NCBI GenBank assembly: GCA_050252335.1
Contig: JBFWLB010000019.1
Coordinates: forward strand, 1-43,791
Reading direction: 5' to 3'
Origin: Berkiella_A sp050252335
GTDB taxonomy: Bacteria; Pseudomonadota; Gammaproteobacteria; Berkiellales; Berkiellaceae
Length of the DNA stretch: 43,791 nt
Below the pieces are notes generated by a model. It was not told the DNA's origin. It did no database searches and saw only the letters and a program-made list of their open reading frames with translations. Shown one piece after another: positions 42,023 through 43,791 of this stretch. The translations under genes were made by a program, and so were the position numbers. How positions within the stretch are numbered: the first letter of the stretch is position 1; each line of letters opens with the position of its first letter.

Positions 42023-42676
42023 TTAATCATTTGACAGTTGATAAACCATCTCTATAGCCTCTGTTAATCCACGTGCTTGTAGATGAGAAGGTATATGTGC
42101 AGGCTGATTATATAGAGATTGGATGTTCAAATGTGCGCCAAAGAGTCGGTGTACTTCTGTGTCATCTATAGAGAATGGGGGGCCTTGCATGATCGCTTGA
42201 TTGTAACCAGCCGTAATTAAAAGTATTTGTGTATGCGCTTGCATGAGACTTAAGGTCTTTTCTACATAACCATCACGCATTTCAGCAGGTAAGGCAATCA
42301 ATGCGGCACGATCATAAATCGCGTCAATAGATCCAATCATTTCTTTGCTGACTTGAAAGTAGTCACCTGCGAACAGACGGATATTTTTAGCAGTGAAAAT
42401 AGTATAGTCTTCGATTTTTGCTTCTTGATAAGGGATTTGATAGTGCTTGAAAAAAAGTTCACAAGCTTGAAGATTGAGTTCTACGCCAATGACCTGATAG
42501 CCTTGCTCAGCAAGCCAGACCATATCCACACTTTTTCCGCATAAAGGTACAAAAATACGTGCATCAGGCTTGAGCTTTAAATGATGGAAGTAGTTTTTTA
42601 GTAAAGTGTTAGGTTGTGCTTGATCAAAACCAATTTCATTTTTTTGCCATCGATTGTGCCAAAATTCTTTATGCAT
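42023..42676 (-). CDS. tpm: Thiopurine S-methyltransferase
   Basis: A 217-residue TPMT-family enzyme, full length. FWHNRWQKNEIGFDQAQPN at the N-terminus, FVPLCGKSVDMVWLAEQGY followed by QVIGVELN (SAM binding), IYDRAALIALP and GPPFSIDDTEV are all hallmarks of bacterial Tpm. It methylates thiopurines and, in bacteria, selenium and tellurium compounds to volatile forms. It lies near the metal efflux genes, which fits metalloid detoxification, though it has its own strand and promoter. Its end is convergent with the DOT1-like gene. Confidence 0.96.
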   Translation of the reverse strand: MHKEFWHNRWQKNEIGFDQAQPNTLLKNYFHHLKLKPDARIFVPLCGKSVDMVWLAEQGYQVIGVELNLQACELFFKHYQIPYQEAKIEDYTIFTAKNIRLFAGDYFQVSKEMIGSIDAIYDRAALIALPAEMRDGYVEKTLSLMQAHTQILLITAGYNQAIMQGPPFSIDDTEVHRLFGAHLNIQSLYNQPAHIPSHLQARGLTEAIEMVYQLSND

Positions 42677-42858
42677 GCTACGTTCTCTTGATAATTATTG
42701 TGGCGTAATTGAACTACACTTATTAATCATGTCAACTTTCTTATTCTTAACATGTTTTTATATTCATGAGGCTACTGGATTTAATTTCAATTCTAGCTTT
42801 ATGTCAAGTTAAGAGCGGCAATCTGTATATTTGTAATTACCCCCGAGGAGATACTGCC

Positions 42859-43437
42859 ATGATTAATTATACTTTTACTCAATATTGGGAACAATTTGAA
42901 AAGGCACTCATCTCCTTATTTGAAGAATACAATAAACAGTCTACCCAAAAGGATAATGCTTATATCAATTATCATGAGGCTGCCATGGAAATGGCTCGCT
43001 TAGGAAAAAAAATAGAAGATGCAAACTTGTATAATAAATATCGTCTTGGTGAGAAAATAAAAAAAACGATTAAACATGGTTTTACAAGTAAAGGTGTGCC
43101 AACAATAAATAGCGATTATACGCTTCAATTAGCAAAAATATTTATGGCGCATTCTTGTCTTTTGGCCAGTGGTCAAGTGCATAGCGAGCAAACACTTGTG
43201 AATACGCATTTAAAATCTGGTATGGAGACTGCTGCAAAAGATGTATTAACACTAGATAGAAGAATCAAAAAATATGAATCGACAAAAATAGAGACAAATA
43301 TTCAGAAAACATACTGCAATGCATATCAAACACAAAAAGGCATAGAACAGCAGTCTTTGCATGAAAATAATGCAGAAAAGGCGTTATGGATTGATGAATT
43401 GAATAGTCATAATGCTTGTGTACATAAGCGGTTTTAA
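42859..43437 (+). CDS. Hypothetical helical protein
   Basis: 192 residues from the ATG at 42859, which follows GAGGAG with 8-base spacing; a start at 42766 lacks such a site. The product is charged and helical (TFTQYWEQFEKALISLFEEY, YINYHEAAMEMARLGKKIED, LTLDRRIKKYEST) without signal peptide or membrane segment. No known domain is recognised. It stands alone between tpm and a secreted-protein gene. A cytoplasmic or secreted effector role are both possible. Confidence 0.6.
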   Translation: MINYTFTQYWEQFEKALISLFEEYNKQSTQKDNAYINYHEAAMEMARLGKKIEDANLYNKYRLGEKIKKTIKHGFTSKGVPTINSDYTLQLAKIFMAHSCLLASGQVHSEQTLVNTHLKSGMETAAKDVLTLDRRIKKYESTKIETNIQKTYCNAYQTQKGIEQQSLHENNAEKALWIDELNSHNACVHKRF

Positions 43438-43590
43438 GTTTTGAGCTATAACCAAATATACTGATAAATATCGTTGTTATTGAAACTAAAACCAGATATT
43501 TTGGTCATTTCTAGTGAAAGTTATATTTTTATGCTGAATATGAGTATAGTTTTTTACAAAGGTTTTGAAAAGTGCTAAGGACAAATAGAA

Positions 43591-43791
43591 ATGAGAATTT
43601 TAGCCAGCATGATTTTGAGTTTGGGAATTTCAACTAGCATCTTAGCTCAATCTATAGAGTCTATAGAATCTACGGAATCTATGGGGTCTATCCAATCTGC
43701 AGATTCTATAGAGCCTACGGAATCTATAGAATCTACAGAAAACCCAGCATCACTTGATGACACCAAGATATATGAAACAGTTCAGATCGGA
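43591..43791 (+). CDS. Secreted protein with Ser/Glu/Ile repeats, 5' part
   Basis: The window edge cuts this gene after 67 codons. It has a clear signal peptide, MRILASMILSLGISTSILA, with likely cleavage after Ala19. The next 35 residues are an imperfect repeat of short units such as SIES and STES (43645-43740). The underlying DNA is a run of 9-base GAATCTATA-like units. AAGG at 43577-43580 is the ribosome site. Unrepeated sequence (NPASLDDTKIYETVQIG) begins just before the edge. The protein is exported. Its function cannot be told, since the main domain lies outside. Confidence 0.72.
   Translation, partial: MRILASMILSLGISTSILAQSIESIESTESMGSIQSADSIEPTESIESTENPASLDDTKIYETVQIG
43645..43740 (+). 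repeat. Imperfect 9-base tandem repeat in a coding sequence
   Basis: Units related to GAATCTATA and GAATCTACG repeat in frame, encoding alternating Glu-Ser-Ile/Thr. Such arrays can expand or contract by slippage in multiples of three codons without breaking the frame. Confidence 0.6.

Overview
The window is AT-rich bacterial chromosome, and the gene content suggests a gammaproteobacterium. It carries close relatives of Escherichia coli YcaC, YahK, YheU and FrmA/FrmB, a clade-3 catalase and a class D beta-lactamase. Ordinary metabolic genes are mixed with proteins that look eukaryotic or host-directed: an F-box protein, a Dbl-homology (RhoGEF) fragment, a Ulp1/SENP-type cysteine protease with a basic tail, a DOT1-like methyltransferase, two kinase-like proteins and a patatin autotransporter. 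This mixture is typical of intracellular Legionellales. Two putative nucleus-directed proteins make an intranuclear, Berkiella-like relative plausible, but that assignment is inference and no marker gene is present.

Layout. 1-126 is the 3' end of an IS3-family element. 189-6600 is an accessory stretch: a small acidic protein, a YahK-like dehydrogenase, an F-box protein, two glycine-zipper/hydrophobic proteins, and two convergent kinase-like paralogues. 6750-9000 holds a LysE/ArgO exporter and a long adenosine deaminase. It is followed by a short RhoGEF-like gene. 10052-16434 is a plus-strand metabolic run: katA, GrpB-family protein, CorA, then thiolase-frmA-frmB. 16496-20955 holds a small beta-barrel protein, a PlpD-like patatin autotransporter and a polytopic membrane protein. 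21026-24042 holds an unknown protein, yheU and the Ulp1-like protease. 24142-25708 is an SDR / hotdog thioesterase / GNAT run.

25700-27020 is a REP-associated tyrosine transposase (RAYT) bracketed by inverted copies of a short TGGCTGTCC repeat, also found at 17.2 kb and 32.8 kb. Between the repeat loci at 27.0 and 32.8 kb lies a possible small-molecule cassette: an ATP-grasp ligase, a group II PLP decarboxylase, an O-methyltransferase and a 2OG-Fe(II)-oxygenase-like protein, followed by an OXA-type beta-lactamase and a small acidic protein. 32880-34399 holds an SDR and ycaC. 34633-41327 is a czcCBA heavy-metal efflux operon divergent from a CDF exporter. 41343-43791 has the DOT1-like protein, tpm, an unknown protein and the start of a secreted serine/glutamate-repeat protein cut by the window edge.

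Working together: frmA and frmB form the glutathione-dependent formaldehyde pathway. czcCBA plus the CDF exporter form a two-step metal export system (cytoplasm to periplasm to outside). The putative effectors are scattered singly among housekeeping genes, as is usual for type IV effectors. No tRNA, rRNA or CRISPR array was seen.
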